Assembly: GCA_016703945.1 (NCBI GenBank)
Contig: JADJBC010000049.1
Location: 1-14,481 of the forward strand
Reading direction: 5' to 3'
Source: Candidatus Aalborgicola danicus
GTDB lineage: Bacteria; Pseudomonadota; Gammaproteobacteria; Burkholderiales; Burkholderiaceae_C
DNA: 14,481 nt
A program made the position numbers and the translations under genes. The notes below the pieces were generated by a model. That model had not been told where the DNA came from. It saw only the letters and a program-made list of their open reading frames with translations, and searched no databases. Positions 1 to 8,168 of the stretch are shown in pieces; position 1 is the stretch's first letter; every line of letters begins with the position of its first letter.

Positions 1-239
1 AGCGCGCCGAAGTTTTGTTTAGTTTGAGAGGCGGTAAAGCGTTTGTATGGATCAATTTTAGACAAAATATAGATTTGGGACAAAGTTTGCAAAACAGGTC
101 AATCATCAGTTTCCAGTGTGCACATGAAAGCCGCAATGCTCTCTGACGCAGAGTTATTGAGGTTGCAGCACAAATCTTTAACCTAAATAGGCCCTGTAGC
201 TCCCTGGTGGAATATGCGGCAATAGCTCGCATAAACATG
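1..239. other. Unassigned, relatively AT-rich stretch
   Basis: No gene is recognised here. The stretch is visibly richer in A+T than the rest of the window and has stops in the frames I read. A tiny open frame starts at an ATG at 124 and ends at a TAA at 184-186 (about 20 codons, beginning MKAAMLSDAELL). It has no clear Shine-Dalgarno sequence and no recognisable family, so I do not call it a gene. It may be the spacer or decayed sequence downstream of the desaturase remnant. Confidence 0.4.
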
Positions 240-1074
240 GCAAATGCCAAACCCCCGTCACCTTCCTCAAACCGCGCGTGGTAATCCCCCGCCCCGTCCC
301 TCTCATCCACCGGTCCCACCACGTAAACCACAGCCCATAGTTGCCCCTGTGCTCGTCTCATGGTGCAGTGGTGGTGCGTCGTCGTAGTGAAGCGCCCACC
401 TTGGCCAATGTCGGGCAAAGCCACGCGGCGTTGGTCTCTACCGACAAGTGCCCATGGGCGTTGGTGCACGATCGCGAGGATGGCAGCGCGTCAGCAGCAC
501 CAGTCCGGTGCAGCGGCACCACCAGCAGCGCCAGCGGCGTTACCAGGCTGTTGATGAATGCCCCGATGGGGAAGAAGGCATACGCCGCCCACGGCGACGG
601 GTTGCGTGATCGGTGGCGCGCACGCCGTGCACGCGGTGAAACAGCCAGCGGCTGTGCAGCAGGCGGTGCGTCCAGTAAAAGTAGTCGGGCCACAGCAGCA
701 TCGCCGGCGGGCTGAGCGCCAGCCACAAAATAGCCGTACTGGCTGGGCCGGAAGTAGATGACCATGTCATGTTTCGCAAGATGGTGTGGCAAACACCACC
801 AAACCTCCCCCGAGAAAATCAGCAGCGTGGAGAATGAATACAATCTTCATCTCGCGCCGCATGTCGTATGCTTTCGGTGGGCCAGCCCGCAATCACCCTG
901 TGGGCCAGGAAGTGTTTGTGCAGCCACTGCACCACCAGCCACAGCAGCAGGGCGGCGAACAGGTAGTACAAACCTTCTGCGGACAAAGCCAGGGGTGAAT
1001 GCCCTGCCAAGCCAGTGCCATGCGTGTGGGGATTCGGTCCAGATGTTCGCGGGTGTGGTTTGCGTGCAGGCCAA
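240..1074 (-). pseudogene. Sterol desaturase / fatty acid hydroxylase family protein, degraded
   Basis: Pieces of one membrane-bound di-iron hydroxylase are spread over different minus-strand frames. In order from the N-terminus they are: a membrane segment and the stretch LHKHFLAHRVIAGWPTE (about 1000-880); YSFSTLLIFSG (about 840); DYFYWTHRLLHSRWLFHRVH (about 690-626), which carries the first His motifs; NPSPWAAYAF (about 600-570); NAHGHLSVE (about 460-430); and GNYGLWFTWWDRWM (about 345-300). This order matches the fatty acid hydroxylase superfamily, whose histidine clusters bind two irons. Joining the pieces requires several frame changes. The usual His-His pair after HRVH is lost through both a substitution and an insertion near 612-622, so the defect is more than homopolymer miscounting. 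The start is uncertain; a Met at 1074 in another frame gives a plausible N-terminus. The product would be non-functional as read. Confidence 0.75.
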
Positions 1075-1099
1075 GGCGGGCGGTGGGATGAGGCGTCAG

Positions 1100-1690
1100 A
1101 TGGCTTACGCGTGAACTGCATGACCCAGTTCACTTCTATGTCGTTCCGCCATCGCGAAAAGCTGCTCCCAGCGTGCGTTGTTGGCTTAGATGTGGGGACC
1201 AGGTGTAGCGTATGCGGATATCGGCCCTTGTAGTCGTCGTTGGCTCCGAACACCCCACGCCGTTCTGGAACTTGCCGACCACAGGGGCAGTGATGCGCCG
1301 GTGTTCTTGTCAATGCCACCGTCCTGGTTGTTTAGCCAGTAGATGGCCCAGCCCGTCGTCGGGTTAAAGACCCGAAACGACAGCCCGACGGAAACCGGGC
1401 GCTGTAGCCTTAAAGGCACAAAGTCGTCGTAGTTGCCAATGTCGGCAGCTTGTGCGTGTTGTGTGGCGGCAAAGGTCTCTCTCTCTCCCCATTCCGCTAC
1501 CGCTCAAGGCCTTGGCAGTCTGCGGTTTTCCACATGCCAGTGGCCCATCAAAAATCGTCTCGCGCGCCGCCGTGCGTGGCGGTGGGCAGTGTTGGGATTG
1601 TGCCGTTATGTTGCTGGCAATGGCAGACTGGCCGGCTAGCAGGGAGATGACAGCGCTACGGTGCGCGCCAGAGTTTCCGGGTTTCATCGC
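1100..1690 (-). pseudogene. DUF1579-like conserved protein, degraded
   Basis: Minus-strand fragments in different frames resemble one small conserved bacterial family of about 150-180 residues that I remember as DUF1579-like; the exact family name is uncertain. In order they read GHWHVENRRL (about 1545-1515), NYDDFVPLRL (about 1435-1405), GLSFRVFNPTTGWAIYWLNN (about 1385-1325), PVVGKFQNGVG (about 1290-1255), GANDDYKGR (about 1247-1220), RIRYTW (about 1215-1198), NNARWEQLF (about 1180-1155) and VNWVMQFTR (about 1135-1110). At least five frame changes are needed, and an in-frame TAA lies just before NNARW. It lies directly upstream of the desaturase remnant on the same strand, so the two were probably an operon. 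Function of the family is not known to me. Confidence 0.6.
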
Positions 1691-1748
1691 AGGTCCATTT
1701 CAAAGGAAGTTGGGGCAGCGACCGATGCCGCGCTGGTGCAATGTAGAA

Positions 1749-1787
1749 GCCGATGTAGGGCGGTATCCGTCCTATATCGACATCGGC
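1749..1787. promoter_or_regulatory. Nested inverted repeats in the divergent intergenic region (candidate operator or mRNA hairpin)
   Basis: CGATGTAGGGCGG (1751-1763) and CCGTCCTATATCG (1767-1779) are 13-base inverted arms around TAT. They match at 11 of 13 positions, and the two mismatches would be G-U pairs in RNA. The left arm start GCCGATGT (1749-1756) is also a perfect inverted match to ACATCGGC (1780-1787), giving a competing 8-bp pairing. The element sits 9-17 bases before the dehydrogenase start codons and between divergent genes, as expected for an operator. No clear Shine-Dalgarno sequence is visible before the ATG codons. Confidence 0.45.
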
Positions 1788-1795
1788 CTTGTAAC

Positions 1796-2820
1796 ATGAT
1801 GCCCATGCAAGCCATCCTTCAAAGCGCTTACGGCGAACCTGCTGGAGGTCTTGTCGTTGGGCGAAACAACAAAACCCGTGCCTGCCAAAGGCGAAGTGCT
1901 GGTGCGCGTGCACGCCGCATCGGTGCATGCCGACGTCTGGCACGTGGTGAAAGGCTGGCCGTATGTGCTGCGCCTGATGGGCGGCGGGTTCGCCAGGCCC
2001 AAGAACCCCATCCCCGGCACCGATATGGCAGGCATTGTCGAATCGGTGGGCGAGGGCGCCACACGTTTTCAGGTGGGCGATGCGGTGTTTGGCGAAGGTG
2101 CCAAGGGCTTTCAGTGGGCCAACGGCGGGGCCTTTGCACAGTATGTGGCGGTGTCGCAGGAGGCCCTGGCCCTGAAACCTGGCAATGTCTCGTTTGAGCA
2201 GGCCGCCAGCGTGCCAACGTCCGGTCTGATTGCCTGGCACAACCTCATGGGGCATCGCCCCTGGCGTACCGGTCAGCATGTGCTCATCAATGGCGCGGGC
2301 GGTGGCGTGGGTGCGGTGGCCTTGCAACTAGCCAAGGCCCATGGCGCCACGGTTACTGCAGTAGAGCACACCAGCAAACTGGCCATGGTGCGCGCGCTGG
2401 GTGCAGACCATGTGCTGGACTACACACGCGACGACCCCACGCAAGGCAGCGCCCGCTACGACCTCATTCTGGATGTGGCGTCCAACCTCACACTCGGTGA
2501 CTGCGCCCGCGTCCTCGCCAGACGGCGTCTACATTTTGATTGGCCATGACCACTACGGCGCGTCTGGCTCCCAATGGTTGGGTAGTGGCATACCGGCCTT
2601 TTTGAAGCTGGCACTGCGCACCGCCTTTAACCCGCACCTGATCAAGCCCAACATGGCTGCGCCAAAAAACAGATCGGCACTGCCTTGTTTTCCGACCTCA
2701 TGGCAAAAGGACAGCTAACGCCCGTTGTGGACCGGGCGTTTCCGCTCGCCAAAGTGGTTGACGCGATGGCTTTACCCGCAGTCCGGTCGGGCCCTGGGAC
2801 GCATCGTTTTGATCCCATGA
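1796..2820 (+). pseudogene. Medium-chain dehydrogenase/reductase (quinone oxidoreductase-like), four frameshifts
   Basis: The reconstructed product is about 340 residues, the usual length for Zn-independent NAD(P)H-dependent medium-chain oxidoreductases. Visible features are the N-terminal GroES-like domain (VLVRVHAASVHADVWH; PGTDMAGIVESVG), then the Rossmann motif GAGGGVGAVALQLAKAHGA, and a C-terminus PQSGRALGRIVLIP ending at TGA 2818-2820. Possible starts are ATG at 1796 or 1805; the family usually begins at the latter (MQAIL). Reading through needs removal of one base near 1841-1844, addition of one near 2519, addition of one in the A-run at 2664-2669, and removal of one near 2767-2770. 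The longest intact piece is 1851-2549. No Zn-binding Cys cluster is seen, so it is probably a quinone- or enone-reducing type; the substrate is unknown. The defects may be decay or sequencing error. Confidence 0.8.
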
Positions 2821-2836
2821 GTGAAGATTTGCCAGC

Positions 2837-2866
2837 GTTTGCGCAACCGCTGAAGGCTGCGCAAAC
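2837..2866. terminator. Inverted repeat between convergent genes (possible two-way terminator)
   Basis: GTTTGCGCA (2837-2845) and TGCGCAAAC (2858-2866) are perfect 9-bp arms around a 12-base loop. They lie in the 75-bp gap between the dehydrogenase end and the HipA-like gene end, which face each other. No long T-run follows on either strand, so a classical intrinsic terminator is not shown. Confidence 0.35.
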
Positions 2867-2895
2867 AAAGAAACTTGCAGGCGCGCGGCATGGTT

Positions 2896-4083
2896 TCAAG
2901 CCAGCGTGATCAGACGATTCAGTTCCTGAAGGCCTGCACCGCAAACCTCGCGAAACCGCGCACTGATGCGTGGGTCAGCCCTTGCCGTGTCCCAAAACAA
3001 TTGCGCGGCCTGGCTTGCCAGCAGCCATGCGGCTCTGTCCTTGGGCGTTGGCAAGCCCGGTGTGTACTCGGCCCTTGGAACTTCCCCGCCGGCCATGGGG
3101 GCGTAGGCCATGGGCAGCATGTCGTACACCGGCGCGACCTGCATGTCGGGGCCCGGAACAAAGCTCACATTGCCTTTGTGCATGTCGGCATTGGCGATGA
3201 GCTTGCCAAAGGCCCAGATGGTGCGCAGTTGTGCTGCGGCCGCTAAACTTATCCAGCCCAGCGCGTGCATGGCGTCGCCCGCGTCACCCCAGTCTGTGCT
3301 GGTGGTTGGCATCAGAGCGGCTTCCAGCGTGTCCAGGCAACACAACGGGCTGCGGCCAAACAGGCCGTGCCGGTCGAAACGCTCTACCTCCAGAAAGGTG
3401 CGCCCGCCGTGTTGCAGCATCCGGCTATTGGCACTTTGAATCCCCGGAATGGTCCGAATCGTCAGGTGGGCCAGGTGCTCGCACACCAGCAGGTCTGACC
3501 ACCGTTGGACGGTGTCAGAGCGGTCATCGGCCGAGAATTTCACAATGACGTGCGGCGTTTGCGCACCCGGAGCCCGCGCAGGCGGAAATTTAGGGAACTC
3601 GCCCCCGGCGCTGGAGCCTGCAACGCCGCGCGAGCTGGCCTGCTCCGCGAACGCCAGGTAGCCGGCCGGGGTGTCGTGTTCACTCAACACGGATTGCGGA
3701 GCGGCTTTGTTATGCAGCCATAGGTTCAGAGCGGTGTCGCCGAGTATCAGATTGCCGCTGGTGTCTGCCCCCCGGTTCAGCAGGATGACCAGCACATCGT
3801 CATCGCTCCATTCCTTGGGGTTGCTGGAGACGCCCAGCGCCTTGGATTCCAGCCGGGCAAACATGCGGCCCATAAACCCTTTGCGGCTTCATGTCCTGCA
3901 AAGGGTAGGGCAGACCATCAGCCACACACCGTGGCGAACTCCTGCTCTATCGGCCAGCCCATGCCTGCTACCTCCAAGACTGTCCCCCGGGGGGTTATCA
4001 AGTCCAACTGGCCAACCATGTAGCATGACCCTAATGTCGCTGTCACCGGCTCCAAGCTTCACAGTCGCTTCAATGTCCGGCAC
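2896..4083 (-). pseudogene. HipA-family (YjjJ-type) Ser/Thr kinase-like protein, N-terminus broken and truncated
   Basis: An intact frame of 325 codons (3873 down to stop 2896-2898) holds the kinase part of a HipA-like protein of the single-gene YjjJ type. Visible are VIVKFS (ATP-binding Lys region), the FLEVERFDR strand, the catalytic loop ANADMHKGN (Asp, His, Asn), and APVYDMLP (metal-binding Asp). Upstream, matching sequence continues in other frames: VADGLPYPLQDMKP needs one base removed in the T-run near 3880 to join GFMGRMFAR, and GQLDLITPRGTVLEV lies further up. Homology fades at about 4083, where the end of the oxidoreductase gene begins. YjjJ of E. coli is about 440 residues with an N-terminal winged-helix region; about the first 50-80 residues appear to be missing here. 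HipA kinases act on translation-related targets, but this copy is probably inactive or shortened. No hipB-like antitoxin gene is adjacent. Confidence 0.75.
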
Positions 4084-5287
4084 TCGGGCGCCGCCCGAAA
4101 GTCCTTGATGGACTGCAGGCCGGGTACTACCAGCTCTTTCCAGCTCTTGCGCAGGCGGCGCAGGGCACCCGGCACAGCTTGCAATCCATCCTGTGGCGCG
4201 GTTTGCGCCATGAAGAGTTGGTAAACCCCCTCCTTGGCGCCCGCCAGGGTTTTGTTGGCGAGCACGGTCTTGCCCGCAACCAGGTAGGTTTGCAGGTCAC
4301 CAAAAGTCACCAGCAGGGGCTTGGAGGGCGGGCTGAAGTCCTTCAGGTCGTCCCCGGCCAGCCAGCGCAGCACGTTCTGCGCCGCCAGGGCGCCCATGTC
4401 GATGGCGTTGAATGCCTGCTTGCTGACCGGCTTTGGCAGGGTTGCGGCATCGCCCACCACAAAGATACTTGCGCAATAGCGGCTTTGCAGGGTTTGGTGC
4501 ACTGCCGCCCAGTTGTGCGGTGGGCGGATCAGCTTGGCTTCACGCAACAGGGGTGGCGCTGCCAGCCCGGCGGCCCAGATGGTGAGGGCCGAGGGCAGCC
4601 GTTTGCCGGATTCCAGCCAAACCATCTTGGGCGTAACCCGGCCACGGACTCACCCGTATGAAATGACACCCGGTGTTCACGGCACAGCCGTCGCAAATCG
4701 GCGTCGATCAATTTTGGAAAGCCGGGCATCAGTTGGTTGCCGGACTCGACCATGGCGAACGAAATCTCGGGCCGGTGGCGGTAGCGCCGCAGCAATTCTC
4801 CGAGCGCCTCGACGCCCGAGATGCCACCACCCACAACCACCACCTGCACCGGTGCGTGGGTGTGCTGCAAGGCTTCCATCCGCTTCTCGATTGCAAGACT
4901 TTCCGCAACTGTGCGAAACGGCCAGGTGTGGCTGTCCACGCCGGGGATGTGGTAGTTGTTGCTGATGCCGCCCACGGCGACGATGGCTGCGTCGAAGGGC
5001 AGGATGTCGCCACCCGCCGTGGTTACGCGGCGCCGGCGCACATCCAGATGGGTCACGCTGTCTTGCACAAAGCGGTGCCCGGCGTGGGCAATGATGTCGG
5101 AGCGGTTGAGGCGCAGCCCTTGGGGGGTTTTGACACCCGAGAGGATTTCGTGAATCCCCGGAGTCCACTCGAAATGTGGTGACGGATCGACCACCGTCAC
5201 GTCGCAAGTCTTGGGCAATTTGATGGCAGCGGTGAGCCCGGCAAAATTGGCGCCAATGATCAGCACTTTTTTGGGTTTGGCGGTCAT
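4059..5287 (-). pseudogene. FAD-dependent NADH dehydrogenase (NDH-2-like), one frameshift
   Basis: Start ATG at 5287 follows a GGAG nine bases upstream. The N-terminal part has the FAD Rossmann motif IIGANFAGLTAAIKL (residues about 9-23), then HFEWTPGIHEIL and a second dinucleotide-binding motif VVVVGGGISGVEAL (about 148-161). The frame breaks at the CCC run at 4637-4639 (plus strand): adding one base joins TGESVAG to the next piece, which has SALTIWAAG, then IFVVGDAATLPKPVSKQAFNAIDMG, the C-terminal FAD-binding signature of NDH-2/AIF-like enzymes. The reconstructed protein is about 410 residues, full length. It would oxidise NAD(P)H and pass electrons to a quinone or other acceptor at the membrane. 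It follows the methyltransferase by 15 bases, so the two are probably cotranscribed. One indel in a homopolymer could be a sequencing error, in which case the gene is intact. Confidence 0.8.
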
Positions 5288-5302
5288 TGAAATATTCTCC
5301 AG

Positions 5303-6311
5303 TCAGTGTTGGGTAGGAAGTGGGTTGCGCGGGGCGTAGGGGAGCGGAGCGATCATCCAGCCTGAGCAGCCGCCGCTGCCGCTGCCGCAGGACGCAGGGG
5401 CCTGGTAGACCAGCACTTTGAGCGCGCGCTCCGGTGAGGCATCAGCGAAGGCGGGTGGGTTGTCCACGCGCTGCACAAACGTGAATTCCGGGGCCTGTTC
5501 GGCCATCAGCGTCTGCAAAAAAGCAGAGTCCAGTTCGGGCGCGTTCAGGCACAACACGACGTGCCCGCCAGGAGCCCACAGTTCAGGCAGACGCCGCAGC
5601 ACCCGGGGCGTAGTCCTTGGTGGCCACAAAGCTGCCCTTCTGGTAGCTGGGCGGGTCGACGATGATCAGGTCATAGGGGCCGCCCCTGGTGATCTTGCCC
5701 CAGGTCGAAAAAATGTCATGCGCCCAGAAACTGGCCCCGGCCAGCAGGCCATTGAGCTGGTGGTTTTGTTGCCCCAGGGCCATGGCGCCATGGCTCATGT
5801 CCACGTTGACCACCTGCCGGGCACCGGCTTGCAAGGCGGCGACCGAAAACGCACAGGTGTAGGCAAACAGGTTGAGCACTTTGATGCCAGGCCGCTTGCC
5901 CACATGCGCGCGCACCCAGCGACGGCCCTGTGCCATGTCGGGAAAGAAACCGTGGTTCTGCCCCTTGAGCACATGCACCAGGTAACGTGCCCCGTCTTCG
6001 GTCACCACATGCGGGCTGGGCACGGCGCCCGCCATCAAACGCGTTTCGGTTTGGCCCTTGTGGCGGCATTGGTAGACCCAGTTCAACGGCTGCTCCGGGG
6101 CCAATTGGTGCAACCGCTCACTCAACGCCGCTTGCACGCTGGCCAGCTCGTCGTCGGTGGATGGCAAAAAGCTGGTCAGCAGCCACACTGGCGGGAATGC
6201 GTCCAGCGCCCAGTGCTCGCAGCCAGGGTGCAGGCCGCCACGGCCATGGAAGATGCGCTGGGCATCGAGGGGTAGGGCCATCTCTGCGATGGCGTTTAAC
6301 AAGGCTTGCAT
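5303..6311 (-). pseudogene. Class I SAM-dependent methyltransferase (COG1092/RlmI-like), one frameshift
   Basis: The N-terminal half has DAQRIFHGRGG and FPPVWLLTSF. The methyltransferase domain shows VLNLFAYTCAFSVAALQAGA (SAM-binding motif I region), VVNVDMSHGA (acidic residue after strand 2) and DLIIVDPPSYQKGSF (motif IV DPPSY, typical of RNA base methyltransferases in this group). At the G-run 5605-5608 (plus strand) one base must be removed to join KDYA to RVLRRLPELWAPGGHVVLCLNA and the C-terminus. I choose the Met at 6311 (MQALLN) because the family usually starts about 19 residues before FHGRGG; an in-frame ATG at 6389 would add 26 residues. Neither has a clear Shine-Dalgarno sequence. 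The tail after ALKVLVYQAP carries an unusual Gly/Ser/Cys stretch (CGSGSGGC). Likely an rRNA methyltransferase relative, but the target is unknown. Confidence 0.8.
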
Positions 6312-6315
6312 GGGT

Positions 6316-6331
6316 GGCAATGTACATTGCC
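6316..6331. repeat. 16-bp perfect palindrome at the methyltransferase start
   Basis: GGCAATGTACATTGCC equals its own reverse complement. It lies 4 bases upstream of the preferred methyltransferase ATG (6311, minus strand), so a protein bound there would block initiation. If the gene instead starts at 6389, the palindrome is inside the coding region. It could be an operator or chance. Confidence 0.4.
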
Positions 6332-6465
6332 CGCCCACGGCGATGGCAGGTGCCTCTTCACTTGTTGTGCCAGCTTGCCAGCGGGTCATATTTATTGTGT
6401 GTGATTTAACCCCATGCGCGCTGCCCATTCGTTTCAGCCATACCACCAACCCGGAAAGGCCACGT

Positions 6466-8157
6466 ATGCACACCCACCGACCCAACACCACCGCCCCGCA
6501 CCGCGCCAAAAGCGCGTTGTACGCCCTAGCCTTTGCTGCGTGTCTTCCCCTGCCGGCGCAAGCCTTTTGCGGCTTTTACGCCGGCAAGGCTGATGCCAAT
6601 TTGTTCAACGAGGCCAGTCAGGTGGTGATGGTGCGCGACGGCAAACGCACCGTGATCTCCATGCTCAACGACTACAAAGGCCCCTTGAGCGAATTTGCGC
6701 TGGTGGTGCCCACACCAACCACGCTGCAAAAGGGCCAGGTGCGGGTGGCCGACAAGCTGACGTTTGAGAGGCTGGATGCCTACAGCAGCCCGCGCCTGGC
6801 GGAGTACCACGACAGCGATCCCTGCCAGGTTCGATTTGACTGGGGGTACGACGCTATGGCCAAGCAAAGGTGGCTCGGCCAGGCTGTGCCAGCACCGGCC
6901 GCAATGGCCGCACGTGCGGAGAACTCGGCACGCGACAAAGCGTTCGGCGTGACCGTTGAGGCGCAGTACACGCTGGAGGAGTACGACATCGTCAGCTTGT
7001 CGGCAACACAGTCCGATGGCCTGGAAACCTGGCTGGGTGAAAACGGCTACAAAATCCCCAAGGGCGCCAGCGCCGCCTTGAAGCCCTATATCAACCAGGG
7101 CATGAAGTTCTTCGTAGCCAAGGTTAATCTGAAAGAGCAGATCAAGACCGGCTACACCACACTGCGCCCGTTGCAGTTTGCGTTTGAGAGCGAGAAATTC
7201 ATGCTGCCCATGCGCCTTGGGATGCTTAACGCCGCGCCCGACAAGCCGCAGGATTTGATCATCTACCTGCTCACCAAGGATGGCCGCGTGGAGAGCAGCA
7301 ACTACCGCACCGTCAAGCTGCCGGCCAATGTCAATCTACCGTTCTTCATCAAGCCCAAGTTCCAGGACTTTTACAAAGCGTTGTTTGCCAGCCAAGCCAC
7401 CAAGGAAGACCACCGCGTGGTGTTTACCGAGTACTTTTGGGACATGGCCTGGTGCGACCCCTGCGCCGCCAACCCCTTGAGCAAAGAAGAGCTGCGCGGC
7501 GCTGGTGTGTTCTGGACCGAAGGCAATGCGCAAGACAACTTCAAGGCAATGACCTCGCCGCCTGGCCAAGCCATCAAAAGCGTCATGCCCCCGATGTTCG
7601 GTGGCGCCCAGCCGGTGGTGCTGACCCGCTTGCACGTGCGCTACACCGCAAACACCTTTCCTGAAGACCTGATGTTCACGCAGACGAAGGACCGCCAGAA
7701 CTGGCAAACACGTTACGTGGTGCAGAACCCCTATGAGGGCAGCGTTTCGCAGTGCAGTGCCAAGGTGGGCCAGATGGATTGCGAGGCGATGTGCAAACCC
7801 CGCGTGGCTCATGTTTTGGCTACGCCCCCGTCTGAAGGACAGAGGACTCCGTACCGCGAGAGTTCCCCCATTGGCGACAAAGACCCCCTGGTTTTGCAGC
7901 GTGATTGCGTGAGCAGTTGTGTGGCCTCCAAACAAACGGGCATCAACAGCGCGGCACGTTACTACCAGAGCGACCTGCCCAAACGCCTGGACAGCGAGAA
8001 GCTGACCTTGGCCCAACTGACCGGCTGGAAGCTGAGTGATATCGATGCGCTGCCGGGCGCAGACCGGTACGCTGGAATCATGGCCACCAGACCCCAAAGC
8101 ACGGGGCCGACCAAGACTTGGTGGGAAGTGCTGTTTGGCAGCAGCAAGACCCAATAG
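6466..8157 (+). CDS. Exported DUF2330 protein
   Basis: This is a 563-residue protein. The start ATG 6466 follows GGAAAGG with 6 bases of spacing; the frame is open further upstream but has no better start. Residues 1-33 form a signal peptide (hydrophobic ALYALAFAACLPLP, then AQA before Phe34), so the protein is periplasmic or outside the cell. Residues 34-120 have the DUF2330 signature: FCGFYAGKADANLFNEASQV, a repeated hydrophobic pattern and VVPTPT, LDAYSSPRLAEY. Cysteines lie at 26, 35, 120, 330, 333, 430, 439, 443, 481 and 485. C330-D-P-C333 follows a Trp (WCDPC), like a thiol-redox motif, although no thioredoxin fold is evident. The next gene begins 11 bases after the stop, so it is an operon with the RnfD-like membrane protein. 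DUF2330 has no established function that I know of. A role in extracytoplasmic redox chemistry is inference from the Cys motif and partner. Confidence 0.85.
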   Translation: MHTHRPNTTAPHRAKSALYALAFAACLPLPAQAFCGFYAGKADANLFNEASQVVMVRDGKRTVISMLNDYKGPLSEFALVVPTPTTLQKGQVRVADKLTFERLDAYSSPRLAEYHDSDPCQVRFDWGYDAMAKQRWLGQAVPAPAAMAARAENSARDKAFGVTVEAQYTLEEYDIVSLSATQSDGLETWLGENGYKIPKGASAALKPYINQGMKFFVAKVNLKEQIKTGYTTLRPLQFAFESEKFMLPMRLGMLNAAPDKPQDLIIYLLTKDGRVESSNYRTVKLPANVNLPFFIKPKFQDFYKALFASQATKEDHRVVFTEYFWDMAWCDPCAANPLSKEELRGAGVFWTEGNAQDNFKAMTSPPGQAIKSVMPPMFGGAQPVVLTRLHVRYTANTFPEDLMFTQTKDRQNWQTRYVVQNPYEGSVSQCSAKVGQMDCEAMCKPRVAHVLATPPSEGQRTPYRESSPIGDKDPLVLQRDCVSSCVASKQTGINSAARYYQSDLPKRLDSEKLTLAQLTGWKLSDIDALPGADRYAGIMATRPQSTGPTKTWWEVLFGSSKTQ

Positions 8158-8168
8158 GCGGGGGTGCT

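Noticed and set aside
1656..2327. Minus-strand open frame (223 codons) opposite the dehydrogenase
   Set aside because: The plus strand encodes the dehydrogenase domains; the minus frame has no family features.
2837..2866. Firm intrinsic terminator call
   Set aside because: The stem is good, but no T-run follows on either strand, so it is kept only as a low-confidence feature.
2896..3873. Classical hipBA toxin-antitoxin pair
   Set aside because: No small helix-turn-helix antitoxin gene precedes the HipA-like gene; the sequence fits the single-gene YjjJ type, and its upstream neighbour is an oxidoreductase.
5418..6275. Long plus-strand open frame (285 codons) opposite the methyltransferase
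   Set aside because: It is the shadow of a real gene. The minus strand carries clear methyltransferase motifs, while this frame has no recognisable domain.
7336..8154. Long minus-strand open frame (272 codons) opposite the DUF2330 gene
   Set aside because: Antisense shadow in GC-rich coding DNA. The plus strand has a signal peptide, RBS and family motifs.
6466..8157. Thioredoxin or Dsb identity for the WCDPC-containing protein
   Set aside because: The motif is mid-protein, at residues 329-333, and the surrounding sequence does not look like a thioredoxin fold. Only the motif resemblance is kept.
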